A DNA stretch of 64,000 nucleotides from positions 1 to 64,000 of the forward strand of contig SVMF01000014.1 of assembly GCA_015067565.1 (NCBI GenBank), in the 5' to 3' direction. Source of the DNA: Oscillospiraceae bacterium. GTDB taxonomy: Bacteria; Bacillota; Clostridia; Oscillospirales; Oscillospiraceae. Below are positions 44,123 to 51,636 of the stretch, one piece after another; within the stretch, counting starts at the first letter, position 1; every line of letters begins with the position of its first letter. Both the position numbers and the translations under genes were made by a program. Under the pieces are notes generated by a model that saw only the letters and a program-made list of their open reading frames with translations, made no database searches and was not told where the DNA came from.

Positions 44123-44634
44123 TTGACCTTTCTCCAATCATCCCCAAGCAGACCATAGAAGTAAAGGTCTGCCCAATTACCGTGATTGTCTTTAGTTTGA
44201 CTACGTTGAATACCTTCAATCTGCATACCTAGTTTCTTCATTAGGCTCACAGACTTTACGGCGTCGATTGTTTCGGCAAAAACTTTATGAGCATTAAGTT
44301 TTCCAAAAGCATAGTCAATCACGGCTTTGCAAGATTCGTATGCGTATCCTTGCCGCCAAAGACTGCGGGTGTATATCCATCCCATTTCATATACACCCTC
44401 GTCAGCTTCGTTGAACAGGATGTACCCAATTACTTTGTTGCTTTCTTTATGTACCGCTGCAACCGCACCCTTCCGACCAATGCAGAAGGAAGTCAGAAAC
44501 TTCTCTGTTTTTTCAAAGTCGTATGCCGGTTCGCAGTTTTTCATGGTTTCATCGTCACCGAGGATTTCTTGCAGATCAGCGGCATCCTCCGGAATAAAGT
44601 CACGGATGATCATCCGTGGGGTTTCTATGTACAT
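44119..44634 (-). CDS. GNAT-family N-acetyltransferase, RimJ/RimL type
   Basis: 171 residues. N-terminus YIETPRMIIRDFIPEDAADL; acetyl-CoA segment near WRQGYAYESCKAVIDYAFGK, followed by SVSLMKKLGMQIEG. ATG 44634 has AGAGG seven bases upstream. It is clearly related in layout to its downstream neighbour, so the pair may be an old duplication. Confidence 0.9.
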   Translation of the reverse strand: MYIETPRMIIRDFIPEDAADLQEILGDDETMKNCEPAYDFEKTEKFLTSFCIGRKGAVAAVHKESNKVIGYILFNEADEGVYEMGWIYTRSLWRQGYAYESCKAVIDYAFGKLNAHKVFAETIDAVKSVSLMKKLGMQIEGIQRSQTKDNHGNWADLYFYGLLGDDWRKVK

Positions 44635-44648
44635 TTTGTTTCCTCTTT

Positions 44649-46043
44649 TCAGATTGCCATAATGTAAATCTGACATGGATTACATTCATCCCACAAAGTC
44701 GGGAATACTTCCAGTTCTTTGAATCCCAGTGAGAGATAAAAACGGTTGGTGTCGTCATAGATATCGTATCTGCCCATTTGAACAGTCTTAACCTGAATAA
44801 AGGAATATCCTAACCGTTTTGCTTCATTTTTGGCTTCCATAAAGAGTTTTCTTCCCACTCCTTGCCGATGGTGCTCCTTCAACACTCCCATAACGGCCAG
44901 TTCCATAGTATGCCGCCCGGTTTCTTTCAGATAAAGAAATCCGATTGGTGCATCATCTGCATAGGCACAGAAGAACGGATGACCTTTGCTGTCTGCTATG
45001 TATTTCTCAGTGGATTCCGGAATGCCGAACCAATCCGGAAGCGATTCCAAAATTGTCCTTGCGATGACTTCTTTATCAGCATCAGACAAGATAATCTTTA
45101 TTTGCAGTTCATTCCTCCTCATAGTTAACACATTCTTTATACTATCTTCAAATAGTACTTTTGCTATGGTTTGTATTTGATCAATCGAAACCATTGCCGG
45201 TTGGATTTCCTCTACTCCAAGCGCATCTGCAAACCCGTTCATAATTCGATATGCTGCCATGGCATGGCCGTTGTCCTTGAGGGAGCCATCAGCTTCTCCG
45301 GCGAATTTTTGCAGCAGGTTTCTTTCTTTGGAATAAATCAATTCAATCAGTTTTGCTCGGTACTCCAAATTTTCAGAGGGCATATCCTTGTCCATTTCCA
45401 AATCTTTTGCGTGCTGTGCTTCGTGTTTCAGAAGAGACACACGGAAACTCTCGCTTTCAAAGTCCCATGCAGATTTTACGCAATGAATAAACCCGTCCCC
45501 GTTAGCCCAACCGCTGGTTCCGATTTCGCCAAAGGACAAATAATCGATCCAACTGCGCATAACAAAGCCGTCCAATATTTTTACGGAATAGTTTTGGATG
45601 CCGTCAGGTAACTCAACATCATAGGAAACCGTTTCGGTCGTTCGCCAAATATAAGGGCCGCGATATCCGCTTGTTCTTCCTCCAAGAAAATGCAGGCCAC
45701 GATTTGCAAACAAATCGCAAAGGTAATTTTCCTCCACCTGCCATAATTCTATATGCTCATCTGTGATGCCTAACAGCTTAGCCAATCGTTCTTTTAACTT
45801 GTTTTCTGCCTGCTCGTTGGCTATGCGGAGATAAAAGACATCCCGGTAATACTGCTGATAAGCAGTTAGAATGTTGTTCAGCTCCGTGTCAACATCGTAG
45901 CTTATGTACAGCTCACGCTCAAATATATCAAGGAAACGATGATAGAGCCCCTTTTGTTCCGGGAACTGCTTTACATAGCTGATTGCACCATGCAAATCGC
46001 CCTTCATGATATATCCGTGATATATATCGTTGTCGAAGTGCAT
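44649..46043 (-). CDS. Metallopeptidase-like domain fused to a GNAT acetyltransferase
   Basis: 464 residues. The first about 305 residues contain LLKHEAQHAKDLE (about 208-220), an HExxH zincin motif with a downstream Glu-rich helix. From about 309 a complete GNAT domain follows (VLKEHHRQGVGRKLFMEAKN as the acetyl-CoA loop, then FYLSLGFKELE). GGAGG stands seven bases before ATG 46043, and there is no internal stop, so it is one polypeptide. Activity and substrate are unknown. Confidence 0.82.
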   Translation of the reverse strand: MHFDNDIYHGYIMKGDLHGAISYVKQFPEQKGLYHRFLDIFERELYISYDVDTELNNILTAYQQYYRDVFYLRIANEQAENKLKERLAKLLGITDEHIELWQVEENYLCDLFANRGLHFLGGRTSGYRGPYIWRTTETVSYDVELPDGIQNYSVKILDGFVMRSWIDYLSFGEIGTSGWANGDGFIHCVKSAWDFESESFRVSLLKHEAQHAKDLEMDKDMPSENLEYRAKLIELIYSKERNLLQKFAGEADGSLKDNGHAMAAYRIMNGFADALGVEEIQPAMVSIDQIQTIAKVLFEDSIKNVLTMRRNELQIKIILSDADKEVIARTILESLPDWFGIPESTEKYIADSKGHPFFCAYADDAPIGFLYLKETGRHTMELAVMGVLKEHHRQGVGRKLFMEAKNEAKRLGYSFIQVKTVQMGRYDIYDDTNRFYLSLGFKELEVFPTLWDECNPCQIYIMAI

Positions 46044-46063
46044 CTGACGACCTCCATTGTATT

Positions 46064-46531
46064 TTATCCCTTTTCATAAAAGACCAATGTCATTTTATCA
46101 TTTATGATTTCTGTCTTGCCGGTTCGTCGATATCCGAGTTTTTCATACAGATGGCAATTTCCGGCTTCCTGGAGAATCGTATCCAAAAACCATCTCTCGA
46201 CCTCTTTATGTAGTTGCTCAATTACCGGCAAGGCTTGTTGCGCGATTCCTTGTCCCTGATATTGGGGGAGTACCCCTAAGGCAGATATTCTGCCACTTTT
46301 CTTGTCAGAGAATAATTGGATTCTAACTGCTCCAACCGGAACACCGTCTTTGACAAAAATATAACCTTTGGTGCCTTCCCGTGTGTATTTCTGCAAAACG
46401 GTTTCTTTGCGTTCTAAATACGGGTTCGTATCATGGTCTTGATATTTTTCGTACAAGGGCTTATATGCTGTACGCTGTATCTCGAACACAGTATCAATAT
46501 CACTTTCCTGAAAGGGGACAACTTCCATCAT
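46064..46531 (-). CDS. GNAT-family N-acetyltransferase
   Basis: 155 residues with ALGVLPQYQGQGIAQQALPV (about 85-104) as the acetyl-CoA loop and LYEKLGYRRTGKTE near the end. Typical single-domain GNAT. Start chosen at the first of two adjacent ATGs after AGGGAAGTG. It lies 20 bp upstream of the metallopeptidase-GNAT fusion. Confidence 0.87.
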   Translation of the reverse strand: MMEVVPFQESDIDTVFEIQRTAYKPLYEKYQDHDTNPYLERKETVLQKYTREGTKGYIFVKDGVPVGAVRIQLFSDKKSGRISALGVLPQYQGQGIAQQALPVIEQLHKEVERWFLDTILQEAGNCHLYEKLGYRRTGKTEIINDKMTLVFYEKG

Positions 46532-46558
46532 ATTCACTTCCCTAAAGTCATAATGAAT

Positions 46559-47095
46559 TTAGCTGTTTATGATTTTATCATCAATGCAATCAAATGTCTT
46601 TCTGAGTTCATCATATTCCAGCTTATCTTCCGGAATCCAGAAGCCATACAAATTTCGCAATGCTTCCGAATCCCCACAGAGTTCTTTTGTTTTTTCGTAT
46701 GCGAAGGTGTTGGCACCCAGTTCGTAGGGGAGACTGCTGTATACATGGGTAAAATAATCCTCTGAGCCTTCCAAAACACATTCTATCCACGCATTTTCAA
46801 TGAGCTTGTAGCAAATGCCGTTGTATAGGATAACATAGAATCGGCTTTCCTGTATCTCCCTGTCAAAAAGCCCGGGATGATGGTATTGTACAGCATGGCG
46901 CAGCTCATGGAACAGGAAGAACAACACCTCGTATTCAGGTGCATCTTTCAGAAGCTCCATGTTCAGGAACAGCGTGTTGACAGTAACATCATAGGTGCCA
47001 TATGCGGTTTCATAACCGGAAGGCATATCATGGGATCGTTTTATGGACAAATCATTTTCTGTACAGAAATCATGGAAAATGGATATGATATCCAT
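46559..47095 (-). CDS. Small HExxH zinc metallopeptidase-like protein
   Basis: 178 residues. FLFHELRHAVQYHHPGLFD carries an HExxH motif (about residues 63-67), and YELGANTFAYEKTKEL further on could give the third ligand, as in ImmA/IrrE-like minimal zincins. No signal peptide or membrane segment. Start ATG 47095 follows AAAGGAG by ten bases; longer in-frame readings cross a degenerate GNAT pseudogene and lack codon sense. Confidence 0.7.
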   Translation of the reverse strand: MDIISIFHDFCTENDLSIKRSHDMPSGYETAYGTYDVTVNTLFLNMELLKDAPEYEVLFFLFHELRHAVQYHHPGLFDREIQESRFYVILYNGICYKLIENAWIECVLEGSEDYFTHVYSSLPYELGANTFAYEKTKELCGDSEALRNLYGFWIPEDKLEYDELRKTFDCIDDKIINS

Positions 47096-47213
47096 TTCGC
47101 AACAACTCCTTTGTCTTATATCTCTGTAATCATAATTCCGCTGTCGCCGGATGGCATCTGCGTAACAATACTTCCGTTTTGGAAATGAACTGCACCACCG
47201 GTGGCGGAATCCG

Positions 47214-47584
47214 TTAAGGATTATGCTCTTGTGATAAAATGTCGGGGCGGTGCATCCAATTCGTATATTGTTTCCTTGATGAATTCCGGGTAGCCTTTGC
47301 GTTCTGGGGATCGGGATCAACCCATACGATTTGGGCGCCGTTTCTGAAGGCTTCTTCGATTGCGTGAGAAAGAGCTTTTGTCGCAATCCCACGACCACGC
47401 GCAAAGCGGAACAGTTTAATATCCAAGGAAGCACTGTTTTGGTGCTCCTGCCTTTCTATTGGCTACATCCGATTGTACGGCCGCTGTTCATCGTCCTGCG
47501 GCATAGAGTCTGAGAACCGGGGGTCGTACTGAATACCTACCACAAAATCGTGGCATTCCTCATAGGTTTGATCATGTGGATCAT
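47214..47584 (-). pseudogene. Composite degenerate GNAT acetyltransferase
   Basis: From ATG 47584 the first codons MIHMI, then after a one-base frameshift TYEECHDFVVGIQYDPRFSD, align with the N-terminus of the intact GNAT at 40448-41281 (MIQIIKSYDECRDFVSGFQ). Further on, GRGIATKALSHAIEEAFRNG and QIVWVDPDPQNAKATR come from an AAC(6')-type acetyltransferase tail. Stops and frameshifts separate the parts. Confidence 0.75.
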
Positions 47585-47630
47585 TTTTTCTATCCTTAAC
47601 GCAATATTTTTCTATCCATAACGCAATATT
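47585..47630 (+). repeat. 22-bp tandem repeat, two copies
   Basis: TTTTCTATCC(T/A)TAACGCAATA occurs twice with a 22-bp period and one mismatch, just upstream of the promoter of the small cysteine-containing protein. Confidence 0.75.
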
Positions 47631-47635
47631 TCATG

Positions 47636-47664
47636 TTGCAAAATGTATATAAATGGTGTATAAT
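47636..47664 (+). promoter_or_regulatory. Promoter of the small four-cysteine protein
   Basis: TTGCAA (47636-47641), 17 bp, TATAAT (47659-47664), about 45 bp upstream of the ATG. Confidence 0.8.
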
Positions 47665-47708
47665 AAGCTATATTTGAACATAAATTTATCGATTAAGGAC
47701 TGTTCCTT

Positions 47709-47963
47709 ATGAAAAGAAGCTATGCAAAACCGATTGCCTATCTGGAATCTTATCAACTCAATGCCGCACTCACCCTATCATGCTCCGCAGGGGGTGCGAA
47801 GCCAATCAACCAAAGCGAAACCAGTTGTAGCTTTGATCACGGCCAATTTTTCAGTTTCATCAACTGCGCAGTCGACCTGACCGGCGATGAGCTCGACGGA
47901 AATGACACAATCTGCTACCACGGTCCCATAGCCACAGGCGGTGTAACCTTTGCCTTCTCTTAA
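47709..47963 (+). CDS. Small four-cysteine protein of unknown function
   Basis: 84 residues with Cys at 25, 40, 53 and 69 and a Gly/Ser/Asn-rich body. The N-terminus MKRSYAKPIAYLESYQLNAA resembles a leader-like segment, a pattern seen in short clostridial proteins of unknown role. AAGGA lies nine bases before the ATG. It has its own promoter and terminator. No maturation enzyme, transporter or protease with a matching role is next to it, so a ribosomally made peptide precursor is only a possibility. Confidence 0.65.
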   Translation: MKRSYAKPIAYLESYQLNAALTLSCSAGGAKPINQSETSCSFDHGQFFSFINCAVDLTGDELDGNDTICYHGPIATGGVTFAFS

Positions 47964-47979
47964 TTTTGAATATACTTCA

Positions 47980-48007
47980 AACCGATGCCGAACCTGCGGC
48001 ATCGGTT
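47980..48007. terminator. Bidirectional terminator before proC
   Basis: AACCGATGCCG (47980-47990) pairs with CGGCATCGGTT (ending about 48007). It serves the small protein gene and the convergent proC. Confidence 0.8.
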
Positions 48008-48012
48008 ATTCT

Positions 48013-48822
48013 TTACTTTCCGAGCGTCCGATTGCGTTGATAGGCCGCAAGAACCGCCTTATGCACGGCATTTCGGAAGCCATGCTCATCGAGCGCACAG
48101 ACACCTGCAATGGTGCTGCCGCCGGGCGAGCAAACCTCGTCCTTGAGCGCACCGGGATGCGCTTGCGTGTCCAGCACCATCCGCGCCGAGCCACAGGCCA
48201 TCTGTGCCGCCAGCAGCATAGCCGTTGTGCGAGGTAAGCCACAGGCAACACCCGCATCGGCCAGAGCCTCCAGATAGATATAAGTAAATGCCGGGCCGCA
48301 ACCGGCAACCGCACCGGCCGCATCAATCAAGCTCTCATCCATTTCCAGCAGCATCCCGGCCGTGCTCATCATTTCCTTGAGTACCTCGCAGTCAGCTTTT
48401 GTCGTATGTTTGCCACAACAGTAAGGGATGCAACCCTCGCTAACCAGGCAGGGCGTGTTGGGCATGATGCGAATTACATGGACATCGCAACCGCAATACG
48501 CCTCGATCTGTGCAGTCGTCACGCCTGCCGCCATTGAGATCAGCAAAATCTCACGTTTGCGTTTTTCAAAAATTGGCGTAAGCTCCTCCAGGACTTTCTT
48601 CACCTGGTGCGGCTTGACACCCAGAAAGATCTTGTCCGCAGTTTCTGCGATGCTCTCGTTTCCCACGACGACGAATCCTTCATTTGCCTCGGCGAAGCGA
48701 TAGGCACTCTCCCCCGTTCGGCTACTGATCAGGACCCTCTCTCTTTCCATAATTGTCTCCGGAACCCGGATGACCCTTGCAAGCGTTCCGCCCATATTCC
48801 CGATGCCGATAAAACCGATCAT
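48013..48822 (-). CDS. proC: Pyrroline-5-carboxylate reductase
   Basis: 269 residues. Catalyses the last step of proline synthesis, NAD(P)H-dependent reduction of P5C. N-terminal Rossmann motif IGFIGIGNMGGTLA, the IRIMPNTPC stretch, and the C-terminal VCSPGGSTIAGVCALDE are all present. ATG 48822 has GGAG nine bases upstream. It forms a single-gene unit at the right edge of the accessory island. Confidence 0.96.
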   Translation of the reverse strand: MIGFIGIGNMGGTLARVIRVPETIMERERVLISSRTGESAYRFAEANEGFVVVGNESIAETADKIFLGVKPHQVKKVLEELTPIFEKRKREILLISMAAGVTTAQIEAYCGCDVHVIRIMPNTPCLVSEGCIPYCCGKHTTKADCEVLKEMMSTAGMLLEMDESLIDAAGAVAGCGPAFTYIYLEALADAGVACGLPRTTAMLLAAQMACGSARMVLDTQAHPGALKDEVCSPGGSTIAGVCALDEHGFRNAVHKAVLAAYQRNRTLGK

Positions 48823-48844
48823 AAATATCAACTCCTTTTCTCAC

Positions 48845-48873
48845 ATTGTAGCAGATTTCCCCACAGAAGGCAA
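48845..48873 (-). promoter_or_regulatory. proC promoter
   Basis: Minus strand TTGCCT (48868-48873), 17 bp, TACAAT (48845-48850), about 22 bp before the ATG. Confidence 0.75.
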
Positions 48874-48956
48874 GGAAATTCCAATCCAGTCACCTCCAAT
48901 ACGATAGTTCATACCGCAAAAGGTCGTACCATTTATGCACCCTGGTCGAATAACAA

Positions 48957-49039
48957 CACAAGGACCTCCCTGCTCAGGGAGATCCTCGTGTGGACGAAAG
49001 AAATAAGAACCTCCCGAGTGAGGAGGTTCTTATTTCTTT
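48957..49039 (-). terminator. Two successive hairpins at the end of the ffh-rpsP-khpA operon
   Basis: Near the khpA stop an 18-bp stem pairs AAAGAAATAAGAACCTCC (48997-49014) with GGAGGTTCTTATTTCTTT (49022-49039). A second hairpin (48957-48992, CACAAGGA and CTCCCTG with AGGGAG and TCCTCGTGTG) follows in the direction of transcription. Both contain a CCTCC/GGAGG core. Confidence 0.85.
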
Positions 49040-49268
49040 AGTCAACGATATCGACGGTAACATGCTTGCCGTCACGCTGGGCGACAGTCTTGATGACGGT
49101 GCGGATTTCCTTTGCAATTCGACCCTGTCTGCCGATGACCTTTCCCATATCTTCGGGGGCAACATGCAGCTCCAGAATCGTATTGTCTCCGTCCTCTCTC
49201 TGCGTAACCGTGACTGCCTCGGGATGATCCACCAGCTGCGTCGCGACGTAGAGCAAGAGTTCCTTCAT
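49038..49268 (-). CDS. khpA: KH-domain RNA-binding protein KhpA
   Basis: 76 residues, a single KH domain with the GxxG loop in GKVIGRQGRIAKEIRTVI (about 45-62). KhpA forms RNA-binding homo- or heterodimers with KhpB and affects cell division and sRNA in Firmicutes. It follows rpsP by about 18 bp, the usual arrangement. Confidence 0.95.
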   Translation of the reverse strand: MKELLLYVATQLVDHPEAVTVTQREDGDNTILELHVAPEDMGKVIGRQGRIAKEIRTVIKTVAQRDGKHVTVDIVD

Positions 49269-49286
49269 CGTTTTCTCCCTTCTAAA

Positions 49287-49526
49287 TTAAAGGACATTTG
49301 CCTTCTTCAAAAGAGCCTTAACGGTGTCGGTCGGCTGTGCGCCGTTCTTGATCCACTGCTGTGCCTTCTCTGCATCGACGGTGATGGTAGCCGGCTCAGT
49401 CAGAGGGTTGTAGGTGCCAATCTCTTCCACGCAACGGCCATCACGGGGGCTGCGAGCGTCAGCAACAACGATGCGGTAGTAGGGAGCCTTCTTAGCGCCC
49501 ATTCTTCTCAGTCTGATCTTAACCAT
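49287..49526 (-). CDS. rpsP: 30S ribosomal protein S16
   Basis: 79 residues. [20 protein letters not shown] at the N-terminus and [14 protein letters not shown] are diagnostic of bS16. ATG 49526 gives the standard length. It lies between ffh and khpA. Confidence 0.97.
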   Translation of the reverse strand: MVKIRLRRMGAKKAPYYRIVVADARSPRDGRCVEEIGTYNPLTEPATITVDAEKAQQWIKNGAQPTDTVKALLKKANVL

Positions 49527-49587
49527 GGGGTAAACCTCCAAAAAATAATATTGTGAATTTATATCGTCAGGTGCATTGACCTAAAGA

Positions 49588-50931
49588 TTACATACCGGGA
49601 AAGCCCTTCATGCCGCCGAAGCGGGACAGGAGCTTGTTTTTCTTGCCCTTGCCATTCATCTGCTTGACAAGCTGCTGCATCTGCTCGAACTGCTTGAGCA
49701 AACGGTTGATGTCCTCGACCTTCATACCGCAACCGAGGGCGATACGGCGCTTTCTCGAGGAGTTGAGCACATTGGGATTCTCGCGCTCGTAGGGGGTCAT
49801 CGAAAGGATGATCGCCTCAGTGCGACCCAGCGCCTTCTCATCGACCTGGACATTTTTCATAGCGCCCATACCGGGCAGCATCGACAAAATATCCTGCATC
49901 GAGCCCATGCTCTTGATCTGCACAAGCTGATCGTAGAAGTCCTGAAGCGTGAACTTGTTTGCACGGAGCTTCTGCTCAAGCTCCATGGCCTTCTGCTGAT
50001 CAAGGGCCTGCTCGGCCTTTTCGATCAGCGACAGCACATCGCCCATGCCAAGAATACGAGAGGCCATGCGTTCGGGGTGGAACGGCTCGATCATGTCAAG
50101 CTTCTCACCCGTACCAATGAACTTGACGGGCTTTCCTGTAACGGCCTTGACGGATAGTGCCGCACCGCCACGGGCATCGCCGTCGAGCTTGGTGAGCATG
50201 ACACCGTCGATATTGAGCCATTCGTTAAAGGTCTGTGCGGCATTGACCGCATCCTGACCGGTCATGGCATCGACCACGAGCAAGATCTCAGAGGGTTCGA
50301 CCTCCGCCTTGATCGACTTGAGCTCGTTCATCAAGGCCTCGTCGACATGCAGACGACCTGCGGTATCCAAAAACACCATGTCGTTGCCGTGCTGCTGCGC
50401 ATGGCGGATAGCGGCCTTTGCGATCTTGACCGGGTTTTCCTGCCCCATCTGGAAGACGGGAATGCCCAGCTGAGCGCCGACGACCTCCAACTGCTTGATG
50501 GCAGCCGGACGATAGATGTCACAAGCAACCAGCAACGGGCGCTTACCCTGTTTCTTAAACAAGCCGGCAAGCTTGGCGCCATTGGTGGTCTTGCCTGCAC
50601 CCTGCAGGCCGGCGAGCATCACAACCGTCGGAGATTTGGGAGAAATGGTAATACGCTGATTTTCGCTGCCCATCAGAGCAATCAGCTCTTCGTTGACGAT
50701 CTTGACGATCATCTGGGCAGGTGTCAGACTTTCCATCACATCCCGTCCAACGCATCGCTCGGAAACGGATTTGACAAAATCCTTGACAACCTTATAACTG
50801 ACATCCGCCTCCAAAAGGGCAAGGCGGATCTCACGCATGGCCTCCTTGATGTCCGACTCGGACAGGCGACCCTTTCCGCGCAGCTTCTTAAACGCTGCAT
50901 TCAATTTTGCGGTTAATCCTTCAAAAGCCAT
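49588..50931 (-). CDS. ffh: Signal recognition particle protein Ffh
   Basis: 447 residues: N domain, G domain with GLQGAGKTTNGAKLA (about 108-122), DTAGRLHVDE and TKLDGDARGGA, then the Met-rich M domain ending KGFPGM. Ffh with 4.5S RNA targets nascent membrane proteins to FtsY. The start is 3 bp after ylxM. Confidence 0.97.
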   Translation of the reverse strand: MAFEGLTAKLNAAFKKLRGKGRLSESDIKEAMREIRLALLEADVSYKVVKDFVKSVSERCVGRDVMESLTPAQMIVKIVNEELIALMGSENQRITISPKSPTVVMLAGLQGAGKTTNGAKLAGLFKKQGKRPLLVACDIYRPAAIKQLEVVGAQLGIPVFQMGQENPVKIAKAAIRHAQQHGNDMVFLDTAGRLHVDEALMNELKSIKAEVEPSEILLVVDAMTGQDAVNAAQTFNEWLNIDGVMLTKLDGDARGGAALSVKAVTGKPVKFIGTGEKLDMIEPFHPERMASRILGMGDVLSLIEKAEQALDQQKAMELEQKLRANKFTLQDFYDQLVQIKSMGSMQDILSMLPGMGAMKNVQVDEKALGRTEAIILSMTPYERENPNVLNSSRKRRIALGCGMKVEDINRLLKQFEQMQQLVKQMNGKGKKNKLLSRFGGMKGFPGM

Positions 50932-50934
50932 AGC

Positions 50935-51285
50935 TTACTCCTTTATGGCAGAAACGGCGGTCAAAATGCCTTCGGCATGGAGCCGCACGGTGGGATCTTC
51001 ATGTTGCATCAGTGCGTTGGCGGCTTCGAGAATCTTGGCACGATTGGTGCGAAGGGCATTGGCCCGTTCCACGCAACCGGTAGCTTCCTCCATGCTTCGC
51101 AGGATTGCCTCGGTTCGGGTAATGGTGTCGTGCACGCCCTGACGGGAGATTCCCTCCTGCTCCGCAATCTCGGTCAACGACAAATCCTGATTGTAATACA
51201 AATCAAAATAGGTCTTCTGCTTCTGCGTCAGCAAGCTGCCGTAGTAGTCAAGGAGCATAGACATTGCAAATGATTCTTGCTTCAT
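50935..51285 (-). CDS. ylxM: YlxM-family SRP operon regulator
   Basis: 116 residues with a sigma-70 region 4-like helix-turn-helix (YYNQDLSLTEIAEQEGISRQ, about 28-47). YlxM is a conserved partner of ffh and affects SRP function. ATG 51285 follows GGAGGG. First gene of the ylxM-ffh-rpsP-khpA operon; the often-following rimM-trmD-rplS genes are absent here. Confidence 0.93.
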   Translation of the reverse strand: MKQESFAMSMLLDYYGSLLTQKQKTYFDLYYNQDLSLTEIAEQEGISRQGVHDTITRTEAILRSMEEATGCVERANALRTNRAKILEAANALMQHEDPTVRLHAEGILTAVSAIKE

Positions 51286-51313
51286 AATGACCCTCCTGCA
51301 CTCATGCTTGCAT

Positions 51314-51342
51314 ATCCTACCATAGTTTGTCCCCTTTGTCAA
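51314..51342 (-). promoter_or_regulatory. Promoter of the ylxM-ffh operon
   Basis: Minus strand TTGACA (51337-51342), 17 bp, TAGGAT (51314-51319). Confidence 0.8.
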
Positions 51343-51636
51343 GAGAAAAAACTTGACAGATAAAAATTGTTTTCATTCTACCATTTGCGATATTTGCCTG
51401 ATCGTTTCAGATCTATTAATTTACTATTTTATTTCCTGTTCCAAAGAATCAAATTCCACCGTTGAAAAGAATTGGCTCAATGTGATTTCCAAGCTGTCGC
51501 TTCCACTTTCCCATGGGATCGCTCCTTGCTGCATTCTTTGATGAAAACGGCGCTCAATACGACTATAATATTGAGCAATAAGCGTCTTATCGTGATGCAC
51601 CCCGTAGTGTCGACGGACACTACGGGGTGCTGCTTT
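51343..51636. other. Intergenic region with palindromes, no gene seen
   Basis: AT-rich. GCTCAATA/TATTGAGC (about 51552-51576) and a perfect 15-bp stem GCACCCCGTAGTGTC (51597-51611) with GACACTACGGGGTGC (51616-51630) are the only notable structures. The latter is followed by TGCTTTTT on the plus strand, opposite to the direction of the aspartokinase gene ending at 51637. Confidence 0.7.

Noticed and set aside
40269-47584. Integron cassette array
   Set aside because: Genes overlap or nearly touch, leaving no room for attC recombination sites, and no integron integrase is present in the window.
36473-47963. Integration of the island into the 3' end of tRNA-Glu with a direct repeat at the right border
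   Set aside because: I could not find a second copy of the tRNA 3' sequence within the island or next to proC. The position is suggestive but no att repeat is seen.
47709-47963. Classification as a ranthipeptide or other defined RiPP precursor
   Set aside because: No radical-SAM enzyme, peptidase-transporter or other maturation gene is adjacent, and the cysteine pattern does not fit a named class. It is left as unknown.
51353-51541. A 62-codon open frame on the plus strand
   Set aside because: It has no ribosome binding site, no similarity I recognise, and lies in an AT-rich promoter region of the ylxM operon.
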